The notes: generated by a model from the letters alone, not told the origin. A stretch of 64,000 nt of DNA from UBA6623 sp965238125 (GCA_965238125.1 OZ250179.1:2108001-2172000); one strand, 5' to 3'. Shown: positions 17,104-25,231, numbered from the stretch's first letter. Numbers and translations are program-made.

Positions 17104-18534
17104 TTATTCTTTCGCGAAACAATAGAGGGCCCCGGCGGTCCTTATGTAGAGCCGGCCGTCGGCGATCGCCGGGGTCGCGAAGACTTCCTCTCCCAACTCG
17201 TTGCTTGCCGACACTTTCCACTTGCGCCCGGCCTCGATCACGGAAACCTTGCCCTCGCGGCTGATCATGTAGACCTTGCCGTCGGCGGCCACCGGCGAGG
17301 CGTAATAATCGTCAATCGCGTCGGGCAAGCGGCCCTGCCGTAAAATCTCACCCGTCAGGGGGTCGAGGGTCGTGACGATGCCGCCGCTCTTGACTAAATA
17401 GAGAACATCGCGGTAGAGCAGCACGGATGGCACATCGGGTAACGACTTGCGATGGCGCCACAAGACGTGCGTGTCACTCACGTCGCCCCGTCCGCCGAGA
17501 CGGATCGCCATCGTCGAGTTGGACGACGTTCGGCGGGATTGGTAATAAAACCAGTCTCGGCGGTCAAAGCGATCGTCCTTGTCGAGGTCCTGCATTTCCC
17601 AGTTGCCCGGCCGCCAGGTTGCGGGGATTTCGCCCTTAGACAAGAACCCGTCTTTGTCGGCGTCGTGAGAGGCCAGCATGGCGTCAAAGTCGGGAAGAAT
17701 CAGCCGACGGCTGGGCATGCCGCCGGGAGCCCAGCCGTTGAAGTAGACTGTGCCCCCGGCGCTCACCGGCGTGGATTTTACTTGGTAGGTCAGTCCGCGA
17801 GCTCGCCACAACTCACGGCCCGAGTCGACCGCATAGCTCACCATTTGGTAGGACCCGGGAACCACCAATTCGCTTGGTCCGTTGGCGGGGCGGTGAATCA
17901 GCGGGGTCGAAAAGCTGTGGACCATCTCGGGGCGCTCGACCTTCCAGGCCGTTTTCCCGTCGTCCTGGTTAAGCGCGATCACATAGGCGTCGCGGTCTTG
18001 GTCGCACACCATCAGTACCTTGCCGTCGGCCAGGATCGGCGAGGCGCCCATACCGTGGAAATTCGTGAACGGCCCCATGGGGCGGGCCCAGCGGAGATTG
18101 CCGTCGGGGCCATAGGAAAGCAAGCCGTAGCCGCCGAAGAAGACGTAGACGTTCTCGCCGTCGGTGACCGGCGTCGCGGCGGCTTCGTCATTGAGCGAGT
18201 TCATTTTTTCGAGCCGCCGGGAGGGCGCGGCTTGGCGCCAAAGAATCTTGCCGCTTGCGCGATCGAGAGCAACCGTGAACAGCGTCCCCTCCTTGTGCGC
18301 GGTCAGATAGATGCGGTCCGCGGTGAGCACAGGGGAGGATTTCCCCTGGGGTAGTTCCGTCTTCCAAACGACGTTGCGGGCGGGACCGAAGTGGACGGGC
18401 AGGCCCTCGGTTTCGGAAACGCCGGCGCCGTTGGGGCCGCGAAAACGGTCCCACGCGCCCGCAGCGAATAACTGCGCGGCAAGCGACAGCGCGGCGACGG
18501 AAACGAAGATTCGGGGCGGCGAGAGGTGCGGCAT
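17104..18534 (-). CDS. Secreted PQQ-like beta-propeller protein with two EF-hand motifs
   Basis: The protein has 476 aa from the ATG at 18534, which opens a signal peptide (SVAALSLAAQLFAAGAW). The mature chain begins 'DRFRGPNGAGVSETEG', typical of outer-membrane or periplasmic PQQ-like propellers, and has repeated 'SPVLTADRIYLTAH', 'SPILADGKVLMVC' and 'SPVAADGKVYMIS' blades. Between blades, near residues 285-330, sit two EF-hand loops, DADKDGFLSKGE and DLDKDDRFDRRD, so Ca2+ binding is likely. No cofactor ligands for a true dehydrogenase were identified, and the role is probably scaffolding or an unknown oxidation. It stands alone between R1 and R3 repeats. Confidence 0.87.
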   Translation of the reverse strand: MPHLSPPRIFVSVAALSLAAQLFAAGAWDRFRGPNGAGVSETEGLPVHFGPARNVVWKTELPQGKSSPVLTADRIYLTAHKEGTLFTVALDRASGKILWRQAAPSRRLEKMNSLNDEAAATPVTDGENVYVFFGGYGLLSYGPDGNLRWARPMGPFTNFHGMGASPILADGKVLMVCDQDRDAYVIALNQDDGKTAWKVERPEMVHSFSTPLIHRPANGPSELVVPGSYQMVSYAVDSGRELWRARGLTYQVKSTPVSAGGTVYFNGWAPGGMPSRRLILPDFDAMLASHDADKDGFLSKGEIPATWRPGNWEMQDLDKDDRFDRRDWFYYQSRRTSSNSTMAIRLGGRGDVSDTHVLWRHRKSLPDVPSVLLYRDVLYLVKSGGIVTTLDPLTGEILRQGRLPDAIDDYYASPVAADGKVYMISREGKVSVIEAGRKWKVSASNELGEEVFATPAIADGRLYIRTAGALYCFAKE

Positions 18535-18609
18535 GTTCTTTGCTCGTTCGAGGGTTGAGATGGTCTTTGGCGCGGGGGGTTGTGAAAACATTCGGTTGCG
18601 CGTGTTGAT

Positions 18610-18975
18610 GTGAACCCGCGGATTCATCATAGCGCCACGAAAATGGGTGTCGGGTGGCGGGTGGTCAGCCGTCCGCGGCTGGGAAAGGCGAAGCGCCGAA
18701 TTGCACCGGGTCGCCGTTGGACGATCGTTCCCACGCCCCATCCGGGGCTTGCCGTGATTTGTGGCGGGGACCCCGGGCTGAAGCCCGGGCTTGCGCCCAG
18801 GGCTGGTATTAAGTCGAGAGGGTTGGTCGGTGGCCTCGGGGATGGGCAGGCCTGGAGACCTGCCCCACTGGGGGCGCGGGCTGAAGCCCGGGGCTACTAT
18901 CCATGCCCCTTGTCGGGGACGGGGACCGAGGCGACAAGACATCGCGGTTGTAAGGCGATAAACTTCGGGGGCCGG
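18610..18975. repeat. Intergenic repeat modules M + R3 (copy b)
   Basis: M reads 'gcggattcatcatagcgccacgaaaatgggtgtcgg'. R3 follows with 'cacgccccatccggggcttg', CCCCGGGCTGAAGCCCGGG (twice, the second within 'gcgggctgaagcccggggc') and a variant of the terminal stem. Internal duplication makes this copy longer than the others. Confidence 0.83.
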
Positions 18976-18976
18976 T

Positions 18977-20137
18977 TTAAGCCAGGCCGAGTGCGGCGGC
19001 TTCCTCGCTGTTGAGATCTCGACTTTGTTCGGTCAACGCTTTCATTCGCTCGGGACCGAGGCTGGCTTGGGCCTTGGCACGGCATTTTTCGACGGCGGAG
19101 CGATAAGGTTCCGGCACGGGCGTTTGGAACTGCTCGCGGATCGCCTCGGCCGCGCCCAGCATTTTGGCGGCCGTTTCCTCGCTGCCCGACGAAGCGCGCA
19201 GTGCGGCGAGGCTCTCAAGGCATTCGGCGATGCCGAGACGATTGCCGATGTCCGCGCGAATGGTAAGGCTTTCGCGCAACAGGCCCTCGGCCTTGCGGTC
19301 CTGTCGGCGCATGGCAACACGGCCTTGTTCGTAAAGGTTCAGCGCCATGCCCCAACGTCCGTGGGCGGTCACCAAACTGTCGAAGCCCCGCAAGAGGACC
19401 TCTCGTCCGCGTGTGATTTCGCCCTGTTCCGCCAAGACGGCGCCGAGATAAGTTTGCGTCCACGCCAACAACGCGGGGTGTCCGCCGCCCCGGTCCCAAA
19501 GGGCCATGCCCTCCTCGAGCAGGCGAAGCGCGCGCTCACCGTCGCCGCGCAAACGAGCAAGGCAGGCGCGATTGACCAAGGCCCAGGAAAGCAGTACGCG
19601 GTCTTCCACGAGTTCGAGGATGCACCAAGCCTCTTCGATCCGCTCGGAAGCACGTTCCAGATCACTGTGCATGCATTCGACCCAGCAAAGATTCGTCAAA
19701 GCGAATCCAATGCCCCTTTGGTCCCCGATTTCCCGACGCAGATCCAGACCGCGTTGGTGGTAACGCACGGCTCTCGGATAGTCGCCGATGTGCCCGGCCA
19801 CCCAGCCGAGATTGTTGAGCGAAAGGGCCATCTCGCGTTTCTCACCCAGCTGCTGGTTGAGAATCAACGCCTCGCGCGAAAGGGCGCGGGCGGGGCCGAA
19901 CTCGGAAAGTGCCGAATGCGCCCATGCCAAATTGTTCAAGGCCTTGGCCATGCCGCGCCCGTCGCCGCTATCCCGGGCTAACGTAACGCACTGTTTGAGA
20001 ATTTCTCTCGACTTGGGGGCTTCGCCGAGGTAGTGGTAAAGAGTTCCCAGCGCGTGCAGTGCTTGAATGCGTTTCTTTAGGATTCCCGTCCGCTGTGGGC
20101 CGCGAGAGGAGGCGTTCGAAAACCTGCAAGCCTTCAT
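18977..20137 (-). CDS. TPR region of the sigma/STAND regulator, 3' part after a frameshift
   Basis: This frame continues the regulator that starts at 21734. Coding similarity to the family begins near 20085 ('KKRIQALHALGTLYHYLGEAPKS'); the nominal start at 20137 lies in the wrong-frame overlap. It is a long tetratricopeptide array ('ALNNLAWAHSALSEFGPARA', 'SLNNLGWVAGHIGDYPRAV' and further units) ending 'EEAAALGLA'. TPRs of this kind sense or bind partners in STAND ATPases. The shift lies in the stretch GGGAATCCTAAAGAAACGC around 20070-20095 and needs one base. Either the gene is newly broken or there is a base-call error; read data would settle it. Confidence 0.82.
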   Translation of the reverse strand: MKACRFSNASSRGPQRTGILKKRIQALHALGTLYHYLGEAPKSREILKQCVTLARDSGDGRGMAKALNNLAWAHSALSEFGPARALSREALILNQQLGEKREMALSLNNLGWVAGHIGDYPRAVRYHQRGLDLRREIGDQRGIGFALTNLCWVECMHSDLERASERIEEAWCILELVEDRVLLSWALVNRACLARLRGDGERALRLLEEGMALWDRGGGHPALLAWTQTYLGAVLAEQGEITRGREVLLRGFDSLVTAHGRWGMALNLYEQGRVAMRRQDRKAEGLLRESLTIRADIGNRLGIAECLESLAALRASSGSEETAAKMLGAAEAIREQFQTPVPEPYRSAVEKCRAKAQASLGPERMKALTEQSRDLNSEEAAALGLA

Positions 20138-21734
20138 TGATATGGCCTCGCGCGATCCAAAAACGCCACAGCGACGAGGCCAGCCCGATTCCCAGAATGT
20201 CCTCGCGGCTTTCCTCGGTCCACCGTAGCGCCGCCCGCAGGTTGTCTTGATCGGCTTCGAGAAGATTGAGCCAGCACCACTGATCGGCTCCGGTCAGCTC
20301 CGGCGCGGCCTTCTCGGCCAACGACAGGAAATATTCGGCGTGGGCGCGACGCAGATGCTCTTCCTCGTCGGCGGCTTGTAGGCAATCGAGCGCGAACGCT
20401 CGAATCGTCTCCAGCATGAGAAAACGAACGCCGCTTTCAGCATCTTCGGAACGCACCAGCAGGCTCTGTTCGGCGAGCGCGGCGAGCCAATCCAGGACAC
20501 CGTCGCGAAGTTCCGCGTCGTCGGCGCAGACGCCCTCGGCGGCCTCCAAGGTCCAACCGCGACTGAAAACCGCCATCCGCCGGAAGAAACGGCGGGCCGG
20601 TTCATCGAGCAGATCGTAGCTCCAGGCGATGGTTTCGCGCAGGGCGCGGTGGCGTTCGGGTTGGTCTTGCGTGCCGCCGCAGAGTAGATCGAGCCTTCCC
20701 GCCAGGCGCGAAACCAAATCGCTCGGCGCAAACAACTTGACGCGGGCTGCGGCCAACTCAATCGCCAGCGGCAATCCGTCAAGCCGCCGGCACAACTCGC
20801 TGACATCGCCGGCGTTGGAGTCGGAGAGAGAAAACTCGGGGCGGGCAGCGCGGGCTCGCTCGACGAAAAGGCGGAGAGCGGAGTGCCGTTCGGCGATCTC
20901 GGCGTTCATGGGGACCGCGTCACGCGGCACCTGTAGGGGAGGAACCGGAAATTCCTTCTCGCCGATCAAGCGCAGCGGTGCGCGGCTCGTCGCGATGATC
21001 TTGATGTCGGGGCAGGAATCGAGCAGCTCCCGCACGACTGCGGTCGCCTCCAAGACGTGCTCGAAATTGTCGATCACCAACAGCAGATTCTTCGAGGCCA
21101 AATATTTCTTGAGGTTGGCCAGGACAGGGATTCCCGCGACATCCGGCAAGTCCAGCGCTCGGGCGATCGCGGGTGCCGCGGCTGACGGGTCGCTGATGCC
21201 GACCAAATCGACAAAGCAGGCGCCGTCCTCGAAATCCGGGGCCGCCGCCCTTGCGACCGCTCCACTCAATCTCGTCTTGCCGGCGCCCCCGGGGCCGGTC
21301 AAGGTCAACAGCCGCGTCAGGACGAGCAGGCGGCCCAGATCGGCCAGTTCCGCCTCCCGTCCAACGAAGCTGTCGAGGTAGGTCGGGAATCCGCGAAGGT
21401 GGGCCGAGGGGCTCAAGCTCTTCTCGGAAGCCGGGGCGGGGAGAGGACCTGTTTGCGCAGGCAGCGGTCCCGCTGATTCCGCCAGGAAGGCCCGCGCCTT
21501 GACCCACTCTCGTTGCACGGTACGGGGAGTGACGCCGATGAGCTCCGCGGTTTCCTGCTCGGTGAGGCCGCCAAAGAAACGGTACTCGACGATTTGGCGC
21601 AGCCGGTCGTCGATGCGACGCAAACGCTCGAGCGCTTGATCGAGCGCCAGCAGCTCTTCCAGGCGTTGGTCGGGGGAGACGCCCTTGCCGTCGAGTGACG
21701 TGCGGCGCCTGCGCCTTCGATGGGAGATTCGCAC
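19968..21734 (-). CDS. Sigma-70 region-4 + STAND ATPase regulator, 5' part (front end lost, frameshifted end)
   Basis: Residues about 20-85 are the C-terminal half of an ECF-type sigma factor: 'LDQALERLRRIDDRLRQIVEYRFFGGLTEQETAELIGVTPRTVQREW', a sigma-4 helix-turn-helix. From about 115 follows a STAND/NB-ARC ATPase: FVGREAEL, the P-loop GPGGAGKTRL, Walker B 'LLLVIDNFEHVLEA', 'IIATSRAPLRL' and 'GLPLAIELAAARVKLF'. The TPR array continues in another frame. Family members normally have about 100 further residues at the N-terminus (sigma region 2); here the frame starts at a junction with a toxin fragment on the other strand. Without region 2 it could not act as a normal sigma factor. True coding in this frame ends near 20090. 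Confidence 0.82.
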   Translation of the reverse strand: MRISHRRRRRRTSLDGKGVSPDQRLEELLALDQALERLRRIDDRLRQIVEYRFFGGLTEQETAELIGVTPRTVQREWVKARAFLAESAGPLPAQTGPLPAPASEKSLSPSAHLRGFPTYLDSFVGREAELADLGRLLVLTRLLTLTGPGGAGKTRLSGAVARAAAPDFEDGACFVDLVGISDPSAAAPAIARALDLPDVAGIPVLANLKKYLASKNLLLVIDNFEHVLEATAVVRELLDSCPDIKIIATSRAPLRLIGEKEFPVPPLQVPRDAVPMNAEIAERHSALRLFVERARAARPEFSLSDSNAGDVSELCRRLDGLPLAIELAAARVKLFAPSDLVSRLAGRLDLLCGGTQDQPERHRALRETIAWSYDLLDEPARRFFRRMAVFSRGWTLEAAEGVCADDAELRDGVLDWLAALAEQSLLVRSEDAESGVRFLMLETIRAFALDCLQAADEEEHLRRAHAEYFLSLAEKAAPELTGADQWCWLNLLEADQDNLRAALRWTEESREDILGIGLASSLWRFWIARGHINEGLQVFERLLSRPTADGNPKETHSSTARAGNSLPLPRRSPQVERNSQTVRYVSPG

Positions 21735-21802
21735 ACATAATTACGGTCCACTGGTATGATCCAGATATCTGGGTTGATCCATGGACACGCAGGAAGGACT
21801 GA
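21716..21802 (+). pseudogene. Tail of a DUF4258-type toxin (front end lost)
   Basis: Only about 24 residues remain, reading AHIITVHWYDPDIWVDPWT then RRKD and a stop. This matches the end of DUF4258 proteins (pattern VxTVYxPDPxxWxxGFxxRR), the usual toxin-like partner encoded directly upstream of YgiT-type antitoxins. The stop (21800-21802) is two bases before the YgiT start, the expected spacing. The upstream part is replaced by the truncated sigma gene on the opposite strand. Confidence 0.7.
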
Positions 21803-21804
21803 TT

Positions 21805-22062
21805 ATGCCTCGCAAAACTAAATGCGCCGTCTGCGGCGGCACCCTGCAGAAAAAAACCATCACCCACACCCAACCTTGGGGCGATCAGCTTTACCGCTTT
21901 GAGAAAGTCCCTGCCGCGGTCTGCGTCCAGTGCGGCGAGATTTGGCTTGATGCTTCCACCACCCAGTTGATCGACGACATCATCCAGAAGAAACAACGCA
22001 AACCGAAGCGGTACCAGAAGGTACCTGTCTTTTCCCTTGCCGAAGCTCCGGAAGCTCACTAA
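21805..22062 (+). CDS. YgiT/MqsA-type zinc-finger antitoxin (orphan)
   Basis: The protein has 85 aa from the ATG at 21805 (MPRKTKCAVCGG). Two CxxC pairs, CAVCGG near the start and CVQCGEIWLD in the middle, form the zinc ribbon of YgiT-type antitoxins. In the family this domain is the N-terminal part of MqsA or the whole of a small antitoxin paired with DUF4258. The C-terminal tail is basic (KKQRKPKRYQK). An upstream in-frame ATG at 21781 lies inside the toxin remnant and is less likely. With its toxin destroyed it is an orphan; it may still act as a DNA-binding repressor. An IS630 copy inserted 18 bases after its stop. Confidence 0.85.
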   Translation: MPRKTKCAVCGGTLQKKTITHTQPWGDQLYRFEKVPAAVCVQCGEIWLDASTTQLIDDIIQKKQRKPKRYQKVPVFSLAEAPEAH

Positions 22063-22135
22063 ACTGCACGACCCAGTCTATTGAGTCTCGCAAAATAAAG
22101 TGACACCTTTTTGGGGTACGTACGTCTTTGTATGT

Positions 22136-22663
22136 ATGGGAAATACAAAAGGCGTACGGCGGGATTTCGAGGCCCTGGAGAAGCGCCGTTTCAAAGCGAT
22201 CCGGTTGGTCGAGCAAGGCTGTAGTCAGTCCGAGACAGCGAGGCGATTGAAGGTCGCGCGGCAAAGCGTCAGCGAGTGGCTGCGACGATACCGGCGTGAC
22301 GGCGAAGCCGGGTTGCGCCAGGCCGGCCGCGCCGGCCGTAAGCCGCTGTTGGACGCCGCGCAGCTCGAACGCCTCGAGGCGTTGCTGCTGGAAGGCCCCG
22401 AGGCGCACGGCTTCCCGACGCCGCTGTGGAGCTGTCCGCGGGTCGCTCGTCTGATCGGAGACGAGTTCGGCGTGCGCTATCACGAGGGCCATGTCTGGAA
22501 GATCCTGCGGGCGCTCGGTTGGAGCCCGCAACGGCCCGTCGGCAAAGCGCGGGAGCGCAACGAAGAGGCCATCCGCGGCTGGCAGCGCAAGACTTGGCCG
22601 GCCATTAAAAAAAAGCCCGCAAAGAAGAACGTACGATCGTCTTCATCGACGAAAGCGGATTGA
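22136..22663 (+). CDS. IS630 transposase orfA, copy 2
   Basis: The product has 175 aa from MGNTKGVRRDFEALE, with the helix-turn-helix 'SQSETARRLKVARQSVSEWLRRY' and a second DNA-binding part. It ends after the A8G slippery run ATTAAAAAAAAGCCC. The -1 frame from that run reads KKKARKEERTIVFIDESG, joining orfB with the first catalytic Asp. Confidence 0.88.
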   Translation: MGNTKGVRRDFEALEKRRFKAIRLVEQGCSQSETARRLKVARQSVSEWLRRYRRDGEAGLRQAGRAGRKPLLDAAQLERLEALLLEGPEAHGFPTPLWSCPRVARLIGDEFGVRYHEGHVWKILRALGWSPQRPVGKARERNEEAIRGWQRKTWPAIKKKPAKKNVRSSSSTKAD

Positions 22664-23151
22664 GTCAGAAGCCGCATCGTTGCCGCACCTGGGCGTCGCG
22701 CGGCGAGACACCGGTGTTGGAGTTCAACTTCAACTGGGACAAACTGTCGGTGTCGGCCGGGCTGACGTTGCGCAACTTTTACTTCCGGCTCTATCCCGGC
22801 GCGATCGGCGAGCTGGAGGTCATCGACTTCCTGAAGGCTTTGGTGCGCCACATCGACGGCCCACTGCTGATCGTCTGGGACCGGCTGCCGGCGCACCGCA
22901 GCCGCCTGGTGCGGGAGTTCATCCAGCTCTCCGAGGATCACATCGCAACGGAGTACTTGCCGCCCTATGCGCCGGAGTTGAACCCGGTGGAATACATTTG
23001 GGCGTACTGGAAGCAGCACGAGTTGCCCAACGTCTGCCCGAAGGACTACTGGGAACTCGACGAGCGCGCCCGCAAAGCGCTGCGGCGAATGCGCCGCAAA
23101 CCGCGCTTGATTACCGCTTTCTGGAAACAGTCTTCTCTTTGTCTCGATTGA
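22660..23151 (+). CDS. IS630 transposase orfB (DDE), copy 2
   Basis: Catalytic half, made as the tail of a -1 frameshift fusion. The nominal start is a TTG overlapping the orfA stop, but the first catalytic Asp lies upstream of it. 'LLIVWDRLPAHRS' holds the second Asp and 'APELNPVEYIWAYWKQ' the Glu. The frame is intact, so this copy could be active. Confidence 0.88.
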   Translation: MSQKPHRCRTWASRGETPVLEFNFNWDKLSVSAGLTLRNFYFRLYPGAIGELEVIDFLKALVRHIDGPLLIVWDRLPAHRSRLVREFIQLSEDHIATEYLPPYAPELNPVEYIWAYWKQHELPNVCPKDYWELDERARKALRRMRRKPRLITAFWKQSSLCLD

Positions 23152-23375
23152 CAGTATATTATGCGAGACTCAGTAAGTCTAGGTCCACCTATAATAGGTC
23201 CTGAAAACGCCCTCAGCGGCTTCTCTGGGCCTGTTTTTTTTGTGCTCTGGCCGGCCCCTGCTACTGGCCAAATCCGCGCCCCTGGCGCGCTTCCTGCAAC
23301 AACGGCTGTCGCCGTGTAAGATTACGGCAGTCTGTCGCAATCCTTGAAAATTTATGGCAGCCACACAACGCCTCT

Positions 23376-23804
23376 ATGCGCCGGCAGTACAAACGCGAAC
23401 CGGGAGATGAAGCAACCCGCTTGGCCAACGCCTGCAACCCCCACGAAGAGAAGCTCGTTGTCTGGACCCTTCTCGACACCGGACTCCGGGTCTCCGAGCC
23501 GGCCAACCTCAAACGAGCTAATCTCGACTGGCAGACTCACCGCCTGATGATCTACGGCAAGGGCGGACCCTTCGGCAGTAAATCCAAGCGCCGGGTCATT
23601 CCTTTGAGTGCCCGTATCCAGCCCCTCATCGAGGGCTACTTTGCATTACACGAAACCTTCCGCTTCAGTACCCGCACCATCCAGCGCATGCTCAAGCGCC
23701 TTGCTAACCGCGCCCGCATCAGCCGCACCGTCTCCCCTTATGTGCTGAGGCACACCTTTGCCGTCACGGCAATCCAGCCGAAGCGAGGCCTGGGGGTTCC
23801 GCGA
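23376..23804 (+). pseudogene. Tyrosine recombinase/integrase, truncated at both ends
   Basis: The central catalytic core of a phage-type integrase is visible: 'LLDTGLRVSEPANLK' with the first catalytic Arg, a beta-hairpin 'LMIYGKGGPFGSKSKRRVIPL', and 'SPYVLRHTFAV' with the second Arg of the H-x-x-R box (the usual first His is Tyr here). The chain then breaks off at 'AIQPKRGLG' and runs into the acyl-CoA dehydrogenase on the other strand, so the active Tyr is missing. No core-binding domain precedes it: the frame can be followed upstream to about 23310 without a clear start. It is a remnant of a lost integrated element and cannot work. Confidence 0.8.
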
Positions 23805-24968
23805 TCAATAGGAACGCGGCAGGCCGAGAACGTGCTCGGCAATGTAGGCGAGGATCAGGTTGGAGTTGACGGGGGCGATTTGGTAGAGGCGGGTTTCGCG
23901 AAACTTGCGCTCGATATCGTAGTCGGCCGCGAAACCGAAGCCGCCGTGCGTGTCGAGCGCGACGTTCGCCGCCTCCCACGAGGCATCGGCCGCGAGCAGC
24001 TTCGCCATATTGGCTTGGGGGCCGCATGACTTGCCTTCATCGAACAAGCGCGCGGCCTCATAGCGCATCAAGTCAGCGGCTTCGACGTGCGCGTGTGCCC
24101 GGGCGATGGGGAATTGCACTCCCTGATTCTTTCCGATAGGACGATCGAAGACAACGCGCTCGCCGGCGTAATCGCAGGCCCGCTCGATGAACCAACGTCC
24201 GTCTCCGATACACTCGGCGGCGATCAAGATCCGCTCGGCGTTCCAGCCGTCGAGGATGTAGGGGAATCCGCGGCCTTCCTCGCCGACAAGGTTTTCGGCG
24301 GGCACTTCGAGGTCGTCGAAAAAGAGTTCGCAGGTGTGATGGTTGATCATCGTGCGGATGGGGCGGACGGTAAGGCCGTTGCCGACCGCTTTGTTGAGGT
24401 CGACCAGGAAGATCGACAGGCCCTCGGTGCGCTTGGCGACTTGATCGGCGGGGGTGGTCCGGGCCAGCAGCAGCAGTAGGTCCGAGTGCTCGACGCGAGA
24501 GATGAAGACCTTCTTTCCGTTGACGATGTAGAGGTCGCCGCGCCGGACCGCCGTCGTCTTGAGCTGTGTCGTGTCGGACCCGCTGGTGGGTTCGGTGACG
24601 CCGAAGGCCTGTAGGCGCAAATCCCCGGCGGCGATTGGGGGAAGATACTTCGCCTTTTGCTCATCGGAACCATGCCGCAGCAGCGCGCCCATGATGTACA
24701 TCTGGGCGTGGCAGGCGGCGGCGTTTCCCGCGGAACGGTGAATTTCTTCGAGAATCAGCGCGGCCTCGCCAATGCCGAGGCCGCCGCCCCCGTAGGTTTC
24801 CGGGATCAACGCGGCCAGCCAACCGCCTTCTGTAAGCGCTTTGACGAAGCTTTCGGGGTAAGCCTGCTCGGCATCGAGCCGACGCCAATATTCGCCGGGG
24901 AAGTCGGCGCAGATCTGTCGAACGGCCTTTTGGATTTGCTCCTGTTCGGGTGTGAGGGGGATGGGCAT
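23805..24968 (-). CDS. Acyl-CoA dehydrogenase
   Basis: The protein has 387 aa, the usual length of the family. The N-terminal helical domain (about 1-115) is followed by the FAD/substrate beta-domain with 'AFGVTEPTSGSDTTQLKTTA', then the C-terminal helical bundle with 'FDRPIGKNQGVQFPIARAHA', 'DTHGGFGFAADYDIERKFRE' and the end 'LYQIAPVNSNLILAYIAEHVLG'. It transfers electrons from an acyl-CoA to FAD and ETF in beta-oxidation or branched-chain amino-acid breakdown; the chain specificity is not clear. It stands alone with no ETF genes nearby. Its stop codon touches the broken integrase. Confidence 0.92.
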   Translation of the reverse strand: MPIPLTPEQEQIQKAVRQICADFPGEYWRRLDAEQAYPESFVKALTEGGWLAALIPETYGGGGLGIGEAALILEEIHRSAGNAAACHAQMYIMGALLRHGSDEQKAKYLPPIAAGDLRLQAFGVTEPTSGSDTTQLKTTAVRRGDLYIVNGKKVFISRVEHSDLLLLLARTTPADQVAKRTEGLSIFLVDLNKAVGNGLTVRPIRTMINHHTCELFFDDLEVPAENLVGEEGRGFPYILDGWNAERILIAAECIGDGRWFIERACDYAGERVVFDRPIGKNQGVQFPIARAHAHVEAADLMRYEAARLFDEGKSCGPQANMAKLLAADASWEAANVALDTHGGFGFAADYDIERKFRETRLYQIAPVNSNLILAYIAEHVLGLPRSY

Positions 24969-25009
24969 GCGTTTATCCGCAATCGTACCGCGGGGTCTAT
25001 CAACCCGCG

Positions 25010-25223
25010 GCGAAAGTCCGACTACGCGAAAAGAAGGGTATTAGCCCGCATTTCTCACAGCCTGACGGGCAAAGCACACGATAGGCCCGCCATTACTTCG
25101 TTGCGCTTGCTCGCCGTGCTCACCGTACTGTTCGAGTACGCCTCCGCGCGCCAAGCGGCGCGCGCCTCGTCTGACGGGCCTCTCGTGCACTTTGCCTCGC
25201 CACGCGATGAGAAAAGCGGGCTA
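25010..25223. repeat. R5 motif plus 183-bp foldback element
   Basis: R5 ('gtccgactacgcgaaaagaaggg') is followed by a nested inverted repeat. The outer arms are 25041-25058 (TTAGCCCGCATTTCTCAC) and 25206-25223 (GATGAGAAAAGCGGGCTA). The inner arms are 25064-25090 and 25173-25196 (GACGGGCAAAGCACACGA against TCTCGTGCACTTTGCC). The loop is about 80 bases and GC-rich. It has no open frame and no target duplication that can be seen. Confidence 0.75.
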
Positions 25224-25231
25224 GTTCCGCC

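Larger units (their letters stand above)
22081..23173 (+). mobile_element. IS630-family element, copy 2, 1093 bp
   Basis: It begins TTGAGTCTCGCAAAATAAAG and ends with the reverse complement of CTGAGTCTCGCATAATATAC, and is flanked by TA at 22079-22080 and 23174-23175. It is nearly identical to copies 3 and 4. It inserted between the YgiT gene and a recombinase remnant and broke no recognisable gene. Confidence 0.94.

Noticed and set aside
17452..18354. 300-aa open frame opposite the PQQ-like gene
   Set aside because: Shadow frame; the minus strand carries the propeller repeats and EF-hands.
22491..23204. Long third frame inside the IS630 copies (also 33882-34658 and 39940-40686)
   Set aside because: It overlaps orfA and orfB, has Arg-rich composition and no domain; it repeats with each copy.
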